Below, one piece after another: positions 46,795 through 59,185 of a stretch of 64,000 nt of DNA. Source of the DNA: Coptis chinensis (taxonomy: Eukaryota > Streptophyta > Magnoliopsida > Ranunculales > Ranunculaceae); NCBI GenBank assembly GCA_015680905.1, contig CM027377.1, positions 7,774,501-7,838,500 on the forward strand. The letters are read 5' to 3'. Position 1 is the stretch's first letter. Each line of letters starts with the position of its first letter. The translations under genes and the position numbers were made by a program. The notes below the pieces were generated by a model. The model was not told the origin of the DNA, searched no databases, and worked only from the letters and a program-made list of their open reading frames with translations.

Positions 46795-47436
46795 CGTGAT
46801 TTCGAACGGAATTACGAAATTGCGACGGATATTTCAATTTTCTAGAAAACCAAAACGGAATCGAATCGAAACCTCACCTCCCGGTATGTACCACCAAGGG
46901 TATTTTGAGTAAATACATGGAATATCGTTGGAATTTCACGAAATTGTTGAAATGAGCGAAACTGCATCGGAATTGGAACAAAAAATTCAATAAATAATAT
47001 TAGAAATCACTCAAAACCATAATTAAAGGTTATTAGAATTTTTTGTAGCCGCCATTAATGGCTTTTTCCGAGCTCTTTTTTCATTAATTTGTAATTTCAG
47101 TAACTTTAAAGAAGAACTAAAAAAGTGAATATGCATAAGAAAATTAAAAAAGGAAATGAGAAAATGAGAATTGGTAGGAGAGTTTGTAAAGATTTGGGGA
47201 GAAGAATGAAGGTGTTGGAGAAAGTGAGTGAAGATGTGTTTGAGAAGATGAGAGAAATGACAAGCTGGAGAAGTATTGTGTTTCTAACCATTAGATCTAT
47301 ATCTATGGTTAGGATTGAATTTCAAGGGTCTAGGTTAAAATGTTTTGGACCTTGCAAATTTCGACACGAATCCGGTATTCCGAACGGAATTCAGGTTTTT
47401 CAAGTAATCGGAATTCCGTCCATTTCGAAATCAGCA
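46795..47436. mobile_element. inverted-repeat element, about 640 bp
   Basis: The ends gtgatttcgaacggaatta and, inward from the right, gctgatttcgaaatggac, share gatttcgaa and cggaatt blocks over about 50 bp. No target-site duplication was identified. The ORF at 47125-47454 is not supported by any motif. Confidence 0.5.
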
Positions 47437-47483
47437 TACAATTTTGGACATTAATCCTTCTAGCAATTATCTAAATTTATATG

Positions 47484-48040
47484 CTCTGTTTGGTTCAATG
47501 CAAGCAAGTGCAAATAGCAAATAGGTGCAATTACATCGTAATGTACAACAAGGAATTGCAATGACAATTCACTTCACCTGTTTGGTTAGAGTAGTGCAAA
47601 AGCACCCTACGTCATCTTTTATATGTTTTTATTTTTTAATTTTTAATTTTTTTTCATCTTCTTTTCAAATACATAACTAAATAACCATATGATTTTCTCC
47701 TCTCCATAATTCCAAATTCTAAATACTCACTTTAAGATTAAAACAAGTCTTTAAATACTTAACAGTTTATTTTCAAATCTCATCCATAAAAACTATCTAA
47801 AATCTTTTTTTTTCCTCAATTTTTTCCTTCAATTTTTTATCTAATTTCGACGGAGATTCAACAAAATTAGTTGATTTGAGTTGGTTTAAATCTTCATAGA
47901 AAGGAGATTAAGATTCAACAAAATTAGTTAATTTGAGATGGTTTATTCTTCATGGTGAGGAGAAATTGAGATGAAAAAACTAAACTTTTATTTTCCTTGC
48001 TGGTGGCAGCTACAAAAGAGGAGGAAGTTACCAAAAAAAG

Positions 48041-48074
<34 letters not shown>

Positions 48075-48256
48075 TTGCAAATAGTTACACTGCTTTTTTG
48101 GCTGCAACAAATTGTCTCCTAACCTATTTATATGGTGCACATGAATGCAACTTATTTGCATAACTCCCACTTTGCATTAGTGGACCAAACACCAGTAAAT
48201 GGGTAGTTAGTAGGAAATGGGTGCAAATGCATCCCATTACAGTGAACCAAACAGAA
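47484..48256. mobile_element. MITE with CTGTTTGGTT ends, about 770 bp
   Basis: Left CTCTGTTTGGTTCAATGCA, right (inward) TTTCTGTTTGGTTCACTG, a common end type of plant MITEs. Subterminal tgcaattac/gtaatgggatgc motifs are also inverted. The duplication is not resolved, so the superfamily is open. It contains a (GA)n run at 48044-48072. Confidence 0.65.
48044..48072. repeat. (GA)n microsatellite
   Basis: About 14 uninterrupted ga units. Confidence 0.95.
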
Positions 48257-49310
48257 ACTCGTGCCCAACATCAGGCATCAGCCACCTAATACCTTAGCCC
48301 AAAAGTTCAATGTTCATCATTTTTACAACTATTTTAACTTGAGGTGGATTCATTCCTAAAAACTATCTATCCGTTTGAGCCTGGGCAAAACCATATATAG
48401 TATTACCGAAAGGAAAGAAAGAGATAGATATCACGGCCCCTCAGCTGAGTTGAGCTAACTTGCCCTAATCTAAGATCATCAGTTTTTCGTCAGCAATACA
48501 CTAATTCTGTAACTCTTGTCCAAGAGCAAGTCCAATGGAGGGCTACTATAATGTGCTGCTAAAAGGTGCCACATAGGCCTTTTAGCAGCCCAAACTCCAA
48601 AAATCATTCCAATCACACTTTTTAGCAGCTGTTAAGTTCGGGAGATGGACGGCTGAAACACTGCCGTCCATATAAAGTTCTAACGGACAGCAGAAACTCT
48701 ATCGTCTGTCTAGTCCAAACATCCCAACGACTAGTTTTTTTGAAATTGCAAATTTATAGCAACTACTTCACACAACTCTCTCACCATTTGCTCCCAATTC
48801 TCATAAAATTTGTCACACCCCGATTTTCAAAAAAATCAGAAAAAAAATCATATTTGTTTCCCGACTCTTCGATTTTCGAGGTGTGATGCACTCTCCACTT
48901 CTAAAAACCCATAACTTGTTTAACTATTCCAATAATTGGAAACCAATAAAAAAATTTAAATAAACAAAAGTCATCTTCATTACAAAAATTCACAAATATG
49001 ATTAAGTTACAAATTTCCTTTCAACAACTCTTTAATTATAATTACAACTGAAAATACAAAATATTGTCTCAAGTAAAAATCTATTGCACCTTAAGAGAAA
49101 ACAAAGCATATCCTGTAATGAGACACTAACGCAAACCACAAGCAGCCACCAACCTTCTTCAACACTAATTCTGTCAAGACTTATCAACTATGTTCATTTT
49201 ATGAACACATCAGATCAGCAAACATGCAAATCGAGTCAGCATTATAAACAATTCTGATATGAGTAGCCCTAAAATATAAAATATACTTATACATATATAT
49301 ACACAATCCA

Positions 49311-49475
49311 TAAGGCAGCAGTTCCTTCCTCCGAGGCTTTTAACTTCCAACGACTAATACAACATTCTTAATTACAATAATTAAGGCAGGTAGTTCCTCT
49401 ACTGAGGCGCCTTAGCTTCTAATTCAATGATAATAAGGCATTTAGTTCCTCCACTGAGGCGTCTTAGCTTCAAAC
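49311..49475. repeat. three tandem units (about 55-70 bp) in the solo LTR
   Basis: Units begin taaggcagcagttcc, taaggcaggtagttcc and taaggcatttagttcc and share ctgaggcg-cttagctt. Confidence 0.8.
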
Positions 49476-51752
49476 CGTACTAAATCAACTGCATCTAATA
49501 ATAAAATAACAAAATTAAAACTTACTCTATACTTACACTGGTGTAAGCCTAATCACAGAGTAGGTCACACCTGCATAAATAATCAATTCAACACACCCTT
49601 CTGCAAAACCATTGTGAATGCAACATAACTTACAATAAATTATTTATTATAGATTTAACGTACACTTTGATATATCATCACAATTATTGTTTAAAGTTTC
49701 TTCAAGTGTCTCTAGAATCACGTCGTCTCTATGTCTTACCTAATTTCCCTGGCTACCACAATCGCTCCCCAACGCCGAACATGTACATCTACATGCCTCC
49801 CTTCACGTAATGAACCACTCTGTGCGTAATTATCCTAAGCAGGATATCGTATACCAAGTAACCCCCACACGAACGTCATTACGTGGGTACTGCCACTATT
49901 CGGCATAAAATATCGCGCATCTCGTTCTAATTTTGCGAACGAGATGATCAAGTCATTATTCAGCTACGATTGCCTTACACATGGGTCAATCAACATCTCA
50001 TACACCATATACAAGGGCCAATCATATCACATACACCCTACACATGGGCCAATCACATGAGTTGTGGTAGCTAAGTTCTAAAATTTTCGTTACGTAATTT
50101 ATTCAGTTATCATACCTTTATATCTCATAACCATTTCACTTTATCATGTGCAAGTCAAATACATTATTGCACTAAGCCACAATATTTAGAAATATCTCGA
50201 TACATCTCATAACGACTTTCATTCTTTCACGTGCCAAATAAATTATTACACTAAGCCACAATCCCTTGGAAAATATCCACAATTATTATACTACCTCATA
50301 GTAACATCTCACAGACATAATAATGGAGCGGTTACATTTATTTCTCAAAAAAATATTGCATTTAATATATATCCTAACATATCATATCATTTAACAAAAC
50401 AACAATTTCAACATGCCACATAGTGTCACAATTACTCCAAACGTACCGCATAACATTTTTATAGCGTTTTAGGAATATTATGTCTCCTAAAATTTTCAAT
50501 CTCGTCACGTGTCAAAAATTTCACAATATCAACGTCAAATCTTTCTTAGATAATGACAAACCATTTTATACAGTCTTCCACAACATTCTACCATTTGATT
50601 AGCCCATAAAATTTAATATATAAAAATGTAACACAATAAACAATCAACAATCAACAGTCAACAGTCAACGGCCAACGGTCAACAGTCAAAGGGCCAAACC
50701 CAACAGTCATCTGTCCCCAAACCAGTGTTCGTCTATACGGGTCCTGACGCAAGCTCGTATGTACAACACTTCAACCCCTGGTCCTAATCCAACTAAACAA
50801 AACAAAACCCCAAAACCAAGGCCCAAAAGTCTAAACAACTAAAGACTCAGCTTGACCCATTTTAAGTCTTATGGACCCAGCCCAAACAAAATAGAAACTG
50901 GCCCAAAGAACTAATAAGTTTTGGCCCAACCAAACAAAACTAAGATTTCGGCCCAAAGCCCAACTAAGGCCCAACTAAACTTAGAGGTCGTCTTCCTCAC
51001 CAGCAGCTCTCCTCCACCACCAGCCACCACAAGTTCCACCCACCGGCACTCCTAAGCTAACCAAAGTTAATCCAAATCAAAACCCCTACAACTTTAATTA
51101 ACACAAAAATCGATTTGCTTCCATCACTCACTCTTTCCCCAAATTGGATCGCGCCGCCATTAACGAGTCTTCGAAGCTTCAACAGCACCTCTGCCAACCA
51201 CCAACCACCACCAATCGGTTTGTTTTTTGTCTCCATCAAAAACCAAACCTTTGGGTATAAACAAAAACCCAAACTCCTCACTCCTCACAAATCGTGTTCG
51301 ACGCCATTACAGCCTTTGTCAAAGCTTCAACAACCCCCACCCAATCCAGCACTCAATCACCCCACTATCACCAATCCTAATCCAACCAAAACAACAACAT
51401 AATCTAACCAAAACAACCAAAATAACAACATAATAAAGGTTCAAATAAAATCCAGTACGATTCCTGGGGCTTGCGCCGCCACTAACTTCTTTAGAGTTCC
51501 AACAGTTCAATAATTTCAATAATTAAGAAAAACAAACAATATATAACAGTAACCAGTTTAACAATTCGGCAAGTTTAACACTTCAACGCGATAAGAAAAA
51601 TATCGAAAGAAGAATAAGGGCAGCATAAAGAAACATAATGGAAAAACTCTAACAGTACAGTTTTTTCTTCGTACCCGTAGGTTGGGTGAAACAGAAAAAA
51701 AAAATATATAACTACTCACATCTCGTATCGCCGAAACAGAGTATATAGAAAA

Positions 51753-52022
51753 GGTAAGGGTTTTTTAGACTTTGGTCCTACGAATAGTTAGTTTATTAGA
51801 CTTTGGTCCAGAAAAACTTGAATATTAGACTTTAGTCCTAGTTCTGTTTATTCACCATTAGTCAACTGAGTTGACTAACAGTCAACGTGGTCAATCTGCT
51901 TACATACGACTGAGTTGACTAACGGTGAACAAACAGAACTAGAACTAAAGTCTAATATTTAAGCTTTTTTGGACCAAAGTCTAATAAACCAACTATGCGT
52001 AGGACCAAAGTATCAAAAACCC
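51753..52022. mobile_element. fold-back Mutator-type MITE, 270 bp, inside the solo LTR
   Basis: An exact 9-bp duplication, tatagaaaa (51744-51752 and 52023-52031). The two halves pair over about 125 bp, with agactttggtcctacg and tttattagactttggtcc in each arm. No coding capacity. Confidence 0.85.
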
Positions 52023-52531
52023 TATAGAAAATTACGCGAGAAAACCAATCCCAGGCTAGCTTGCACAATCCACTCTGTCTCCTTTCTTCTTTGTTTTTGG
52101 TTGTTTAGTTTTAAAAACTTATTTTTCTGAAAACCCTTCATTTTTTATAAATCCTTCCATTCTAAAGAATTTATATTCTCCTTAACATTTTTGAAACTTC
52201 TTATTTTACCAACTATCTCTATTCCTAATTATAGAATATTCTTCTATACTATAAGTAATATATTTATTATATGCCTTATATAAATATATCTTTTGAAAAC
52301 TTTCCAAATACTAAAAATCTCTACACAACATTCAAAATTCAAAATACTAATTCTCCCTCCTTTCTTTTTTCTATCAAAAAGTCAAGTCCATATTTACTAG
52401 TCCGTTGACCAAGAAATAAATATCAAATTCCAAAATACTAAATATTGTTACGAAATAATGTAAAAATAATTTGGGGTCTTACAAAATTTCTATCAACTCC
52501 AACTATAACAATCACTACTCTAAGTACAATA

Positions 52532-53430
52532 ATGGATCCAAATGAACATCCAACCACATCAAAAGGAAAGAAATCTACAAGGTCTGCCAATTTTTCAATT
52601 CAAGAAGACGAGACTCTTTGCAAAGCGTGGATGTATGTTAATGAAGATCCAATTGTTGGTGCGGGGCAACGAGTCACACACTATTAGGAGAGAATATTAG
52701 ATAAATTTCGAGAGAGAGTTAGCGAAAACAACAAGAGAAGCAAGGATTCGATGTCCACTCAATTTGGACATATCCAAAAAGCTTGCAACCGTTGGGCGAG
52801 AATTATCCACTCTTCGAAGAGGACCGCAGGAAGTGGCACAACGATCCAAGATCGGTTAGCCGAGGCAAAAACAACATATATGTTGGCTCATAACACACAC
52901 TTTCAATTTGAGCATTGTTGGGTCCTCTTCAAGGATAGCCCAAAATGGAATGAAGAATTGGAGAGCCGGTACACAACTACATCGAGAAGACAAACCAACG
53001 TCATCGAGGAGTCATGCCTTCAACACCTACAACGCCGTCAACAACTCTTGGTGGCGTTCCAATTGATCCATTTCCTACACAAGTTGGGGATGGAAATTGT
53101 GGTGGAGGTGGAGGTGGAGGTGGAAGTGGAAGTGGAAATAAGAAAAAATGACCACCGGGAACAAGGGGTGAGAAAGAAAGGTTGAAGAAAGGATGAGAGA
53201 ATTACAAGATGATGGAGAAGTATTTGGCACAAATGACGAATGCCGCCGCCGATAGGGTGAAGATGATGGAGCTCAAGAAGTGGAAAGAAGACAACAAAAT
53301 ATTAGCGCAAGATACTTCCACTCTTGAGCCGAAAGTTGTCGAATATTTCAATACGATGAAAATGGAGATAATTAGCCAAAGGAGAGAGAGTGGACCGTTT
53401 GGAACTCCAAGTGGTGCTTCTACTACTTAG
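52532..53430 (+). pseudogene. PIF/Harbinger ORF2 (Myb/SANT-like, NAM-associated)
   Basis: It starts MDPNEHPTTSKGKKS at 52532 and continues with FSIQEDETLCKAWMYVNEDP, the trihelix-like DNA-binding part of the PIF accessory protein. A TAG at 52685-52687 replaces an expected Trp before ERI. The frame resumes with FGHIQKACNRWARI and DSPKWNEELESR (to about 52980). A frameshift near 53040-53160, in a ggaggt repeat, is followed by the C-terminal block from 53209 with MMELKKWKEDNKILAQDTST. In this superfamily the Myb-like protein helps the transposase to enter the nucleus and bind ends. It is not functional as it stands. Confidence 0.8.
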
Positions 53431-53613
53431 ATTAATTTCAATGTTGTTTTAGTAGTTCTTTCATTTCCATTGTTGTTGTTAGTTCATTTCCAATATTGTA
53501 ATTTTAATTTGAATTTGAATTGTCTTGAAACAACATAAAGTCAAACATAGATGATACTCAAACTATAGAACAAACATAGAAATACTCAAACTACAAACAC
53601 GAATAATACTCAT

Positions 53614-56600
53614 CTACATTCCTTGATCCGCACGAAATTGCCAAAGGTGATTGATGAGATCAACTCTTATTTGAACATTAGTTTCTCTGCTCTGAATGTG
53701 ACAAAGTGTACGTGTTGAGTCTTCTTGCAATTTTCTCATTTCGATTCCCAGCAACATGCAATGTGACTGGTGGCTCCCAATCCATGTCAATTTGTCAATC
53801 TTCAATATCAATCTCTCATTCATCATCAAAAATCATATTATGTAAAATTATACACGTCTTCATTGTCCTATTAATGTCATCCCTACTCCACATTCGAGTC
53901 GGCCTCTTGATTATCCCCCACCTAGCTTGTAAGATACCAAATGCACGCTCCATATTTTTGCGACACGCTTTTTGCATCTTAGCAAAGAATTCCTCTATTT
54001 GAGTTATTGGGTGATGGATTGTTTGTACAAATGTAGCCCATTTAGGATAAATCTCATCGGCTAGATAGTAACCCATTTTGTATGGGCGATATAACACCCC
54101 GTGTTTTTTTATACGTATTTTTCTATTTAATTAATTAATTTAATTGTTTATTTTAAAAATTCGTCGGATTGGACTCGGGATACGTGGGCTTGGTTTTGGG
54201 CCCGAGTCGGTGTTGGGCTTGGGTTTCGGACCCAAGTATATAAACACATTGTTCTAGATAATAGGGTTTTTGGAAGAGAATAAAATATAAAAATGGAGGC
54301 AGAGAAAAAAGCTGGTTTGCTGGAGAGGTGGAGCACGACGATTCGGGCTAGGAAAATTCGTCGAGCTGTTAGTTAAGGTGAGTAGCTATTTTTGCTATTT
54401 CACCGAAGTTATAGTTTTCGTGTATCGGTGTATAGATTTCTGTTTTTATACTGCTCATTATCTGGATTTATTCTGCGTCGTGTTCGTCGTGTTGTTAAAA
54501 CTTAAAACTCTAGAATTAGATATTGAACTGTCGGAACTGTTGGGACTCGGAAGTCGTCAATGGTGGCGTCGCGAGTCCAACAACAAGGAATCGTCCAGTA
54601 TTTTCATTTGAACACTTATGATTATATTTACTGTGATACTGTAGAGTATGGATATATTGTTTGTAACTGTTATTTGGTGTTTTTGGTTGGTTGATGTTGT
54701 CGGGGCTGTTGAAGCTTGGAATCCGGCGTCAATGGCGTCGCATGTGCTGTTTTTTTTATTGAACTCGTTGTTGTGGGGTTTTCTAAGTTGTTGGTTGATA
54801 GCGGAGGAGTTAGGGATGGAATACGGTGGGTTAATGGTTTGGGGTGTTGTTGAAACTTGAATGGCTTGACAGTAGGGCGGATTAGAGCTTGGAACAAGCT
54901 TTAATGGTGGCCGAAATTCTCTCCAGATCTAGTTTTGGTGAAATCTAGATTTAAGCATTTGAGGTTTTTGTGTTAATTAAAGGTGTTGGGTTTTCCAATA
55001 GGAGTCGAACCGACTTGATGAAGAGGTGAGATTGTGGCGGCGCAATTTGGTGGCCGGTGGAGGAGAGAATCAAAGGAAGAAGATGACAACATTCTTTGTT
55101 AATGCGGGCTTGGGCTTGGGTCAAGACCAAGTGGGTCGGTTTTGTTTAGGCCCGATTCTAGTTTGTTTAGTTGTTGGGCCAAGTTTTGTTTTAATTTGTG
55201 GACCAGTTAAATTTTAAGTTGTTGGGCTGAAATGTTTTATTGGCTTGGCCGAAATTTCAATGGTAGTTGGACCGAAATTTCGGTTTAGTGTTAGTTGTGG
55301 GGGCGAAGTTCTATTCGGATTTGGGGCCAAACTAATTAGTTGTTGTGGGCGATTCGGTTTCAGTTTTGGGCCTAAACACTAGTTAGTTATTGGGCGGATT
55401 AATCCTTTGTTTCGACCGGTTTCATATTAAGTTGTGGACCCGGTTTTAAGTTAAGTTTTGGGGACGCTTTTCTTTGTTTATTTTCGGGCGAACTTCGGTT
55501 GTGTTTTGGGCGGTTTTTAATATTGTTTGGGGCCAGTCCATAGGACTTAATATAGATCCCAATTGGGTCAGGTGGAATAAATAAGTTGGTTTTAGACATT
55601 CGGGTTCTAAGGTTTGGGCTTGGCCAGTTGGGTCCGAACCATTACTTTAGTCATGAGCCCATGAGCCATGCACATTGACCTTAGCCATGAACCATGGTTA
55701 TGACCCCGAACCGGTTGAACATAGAAACGACAGTTTGACTTCGACCATGATGGTTGACTTTGACTTTGACCAGGGTTGACTTTGACCAGAGTTGACTATT
55801 GACCAGGGTTGACTTTGACCAGTTGACCCAATTTGACCTTTTAACTCGGATTATGATTTGGGTTATTAAGATAGGTCTAGGGCTATTAGCATGCTTGGCT
55901 TTAGGCTAAGACCTCTATATATACGTGTGTATGTGTATTAACTACTATGTGATTTTGCAGTATTTTATGATATGCAACGTTATGACACTAAGACATCCCT
56001 GAAATTAATAACGCGTAAATAAAAAAATACATGAATCAAGATACTACTTCGTTCTCGGAAATAATACATGCAATCAAGTTCAATAATCGTAAACAAAAAT
56101 TACCCCTTTTTTAAACTCTCCACGCCTAAAAATTTCATAATTGAGTTTTATGACTGTTGATGTCATATGTTAGGTGGGCATTTATTGAATGTGTCATAAA
56201 TGGCCCATTAGCGTTATCTATGGGTATTCATTGAATGTGCCATGAATGACCCTGGTATTCATTGAATGTGCCATGAATGACCAGATTGTTTGGACTACCC
56301 TAGAGAGGAACTAAGGTATTCGCCTTGCAAGTTAGTTGTATTCCTTGAGTGTACGGGAATGTAAGGTTGGGTATTCCTTGAATGTGGCGGGAATGACCTA
56401 AGGTACATAGGTTGTGAAATATGTGTATAAGAAAAGTAATTGATTAATTAATAAGATAAATTAATTTGATTATGCGAGTGTATTTGGGCTTGCATTGGAA
56501 TACCTATAGGATATCTACACCTCTTATATAAAATTGCTAACTTTCTTTTGCAGGAGGGTAGGACTTAATTAATAATTTTTTTGTGGGGGATCGCGGTCCT

Positions 56601-58120
56601 ACCCTTATAAATGATATCGGTAAGTTTTAAATTCAATGGTTTAGATATTAAAACGAGTTATTATAATGAGTTATATAATGGAAGTTTTGCTTGGGAAGAA
56701 GCTATGCCGGTTGAAATGACAGAACTAACTGTCTTCCAAGCTATGAATGATTAGGTTATGATAGAGTTAAAGTGTTAGTGGGATAAGAAAAGTTTTGAAT
56801 GTTTATATGTGGTTAGTCTACTCATACCAGCAAATTCCATTTTGCTGACCCATGTTTGCTTTGTTTTGGCAACGTGGGTGTGTTCTTGGGAACATAGGTG
56901 GAAGGCAGTGGAACCATGGCGTGTGATTTGGATTCTCGCCTGGAGCAGTCTGGGAGTTTAGTTTATTAGGTCTGATCTTTGGAATGATGTAATAACGTAG
57001 GTTACATTTTTATATGACATGAGAATACGATGTTGGAAATTTTTATTCTTAAAGTTTGTTTATGTTTGTATTGGGATGGAAGAAAGTTCTGAATAAAGTG
57101 ATAGTTGAGGAATTTGGAGATTTTTGTTGTTAAGTTGATCCTGTTGTGATGTGGGTTTTAGGTTTTGACATATGTTGTATCACCCCGTCATAGTCTGGGT
57201 TTTTAGACAATTGAACATAATGATGTTTGAGATATTTATATTTCAAATATTCATTATTTTTAATTGTTTAGAAAATCGGGCTGTGACAGGCGACCATTCA
57301 CAGTGTAATTGCAACAAGGAGCATCATCACGCATCAGATTGTCAAAGAGGTGAGAACGTTGAAGCACGTTGACATCGTTATTTGAACCCACCATACTAAA
57401 AGAAAACGTGCCAAATCTACAAGTCTTGATCGACAATGGCTTCGCGATTGTAGTTTTCTTCTTATGTCGTACATGTATACCTTGTCATGTCGTAGAACAC
57501 ATTTCCCATTGCCAATGCATACAATCCAAACTTCTAAGCATACTCGGAAAGCCATGATTTTCATCTTGTGCAAATAGACGTTGAATGTCTTCTTCGTTTG
57601 GAGCCCTCAAATATTCTTCCTCGAAAACCGCCAACATGGCACCACAAAAATACCTCAAGCTTTCAAAAAGGGTGCTCTTTGCGATTTGAATGTATTCATC
57701 CCACGCATCCGCACCACAACTATATGCAAGCAAACGACTGCAAGCAACCATCTTTTGCATGCCCGTCAAACATGGCTTTCCAATCCAATCAAACTTGTAT
57801 GTGAAGTACTTGTCATGGTCGGAAACAGCTTTCAAGATTCGAAGGAAGAGATGGTGTTGCATCCTAAACCTCCTACGGAAGACATCAAAGGGATACTTCG
57901 GGGTTTGCACGAAGTAATCTCTCATAATCCTATTGTGAGTCTCAATTCGATCACAATAAATGTACTTTCTACTAGAGATCGAGCCTCGATAATCACGAGT
58001 AGCTTCATGCATGTCTTGCAACAACGAGAAAATAGGTACGAACATGTTCTCATCGTCATTCACCATGTTCTCATCTTCAGATGATAAGCTTGATTCAGCA
58101 TAGCGAGAATAAAAAGCCAT
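53614..58120 (-). pseudogene. PIF/Harbinger transposase (HARBI1-like), split by a solo LTR
   Basis: It starts MAFYSRYAESSLSSEDE at 58120. The N-terminal half runs to 57485 with DYFVQTPKYPFDVFRRRFRM, then MLRSLDCMHWQWE, which holds the first Asp of the DDE nuclease. After a stop (57485-57487) and a frameshift, the second Asp is in GSNNDVNVL (about 57370). The gene is then interrupted by the LTR at 54090-57288. It resumes at 54084 with PYKMGYYLADEIYPKW, and MERAFGILQARWGI carries the catalytic Glu. The tail ends at 53614 with NHLWQFRADQGM after another shift. All three catalytic residues are present but in different frames. The ORF at 57485 has a longer upstream extension (to 58375) that lacks family similarity, so I chose the internal Met. 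Confidence 0.85.
54090..57288 (+). repeat. solo LTR, 3199 bp, inside the Harbinger transposase
   Basis: TATAACACCCCGTG at the left (normally TGTAACACC), aaaatcgggctgtgACA at the right, with the exact duplication ggcga at 54085-54089 and 57289-57293. It interrupts the HARBI1-like reading frame within the GRPYKMG motif. It contains diverged short repeats with attcattgaatgtgcca and gaatgacc (about 56170-56400). No retroviral genes are inside. Confidence 0.85.
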
Positions 58121-58479
58121 TTTGAATGTGAGAAGAAATGTTGCAAAGTTGAGAATAGTAATGCAAAAAGTGTGAGTGAAGGCAAAGTTGAGAAATTTGT
58201 GGTATATAAAGTTGACACAAGAAATGGTATAAATGAAGTTGGTTGAGGAGTTGAGGGTTGAGACTTTGATGACAAATAAATATATGTGAGTGAAAAATTG
58301 GTTGAATTTGGCTAAGTCAAAATCGTGTTGAGTGTCTAAAATGTACGGACGGCACATTGTCTGCCATCCGTCCATTTAATTAAAATGGGAGACAAACGGC
58401 ATAGTCTGTCTACAAATTACCAACAGACGGCAGAAACTATGTCGTCAATCTCCCGACAACTTATTATGGCACCTGCTAG

Positions 58480-58952
58480 TAGGGCTGTCAATGGGTTTCA
58501 ATAATCTGATAACCACCCCGAACCAAACCGATAAAAAACGGTTTGTATTTTGATAATTTGATTTGCCCTCCACCGACCCGAAATCGAACCGAACCGACCC
58601 AAAATCGAACTGAACCGATAAGATATTGGTTTGGTTTCGAATTTGTCCTCTACCGAACCGATATGAACCCGAACCGATAAGATATCATTTTAGTAATATT
58701 TATGATTAATTTTGTATATGTTTATCAATTGTGTGGTTGAAATTAATTAATTTAATTTAAGATTTAATTAATTTTATCATTTTCAATTCGGGTCGGTTCG
58801 GGTTTGGTTTGCAATATACCTTTTTGGTTCGGTTTGGTTTCGGATTAAATGTAATATTATCAGTTTGGTTCGGTTTCGAGTTCCCAATTTTTTTATCGGT
58901 TTAGGTTTGGATTTTCCAAAACCCAACCCAAACCAATCCATTGACAGCCCTA
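58480..58952. mobile_element. hAT-type MITE, 473 bp
   Basis: Left TAGGGCTGTCAATGGGTTTC, right (inward) TAGGGCTGTCAATGGATTGG. Flanks cctgctag and gctactag match 6 of 8. Rich in gaaccga/tcggttc motifs. It sits in the right arm of the Harbinger element. Confidence 0.8.
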
Positions 58953-59185
58953 GCTACTAGCGAAGGTCTTAACTTTGGTTGGGTTTTTTACTCTTTCCAA
59001 ATTTAAAACCCATTTAGCAGCCCCATTGAAATGACATTTTTGTGGTTGGGGTGCTATATGGCCCTGCCCTAGCTACTAGCGAAGGTCTTAACTTTGGTTG
59101 GGTTTTTTACTCTTTCCAAATTTAAAACCCATTTAGCAACCCCATTAAAATGACATTTTTGTGGTTAGGGTGCTATATGGCCCTT
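58952..59185. repeat. tandem duplication of 119 bp
   Basis: Copies start agctactagcgaaggtctta at 58952 and 59071 and end gctatatggccct. They differ at a few positions. The duplicated segment begins exactly at the edge of the hAT-type MITE. Confidence 0.9.

Larger units (their letters stand above)
48811..52483 (-). repeat. solo LTR, 3673 bp (large gypsy LTR, Tekay/Del-like)
   Basis: TGTCACACCCCGATTTTC at the left and ttggggtcttACA at the right, with the exact duplication aaatt at 48806-48810 and 52484-52488. No internal retroviral genes are present. Comparison of the ends with the solo LTR at 54090 suggests the same family in reverse orientation. Superfamily naming is from end sequences and size only. 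Confidence 0.8.

Noticed and set aside
51115-51433. Pro/Thr-rich plus-strand ORFs
   Set aside because: Chance frames in a ccaacca-rich part of the solo LTR.
53038-53185. Repeated Val-Glu or Ser-Thr protein segments
   Set aside because: A ggaggt microsatellite within the PIF accessory ORF, read in the wrong frame.
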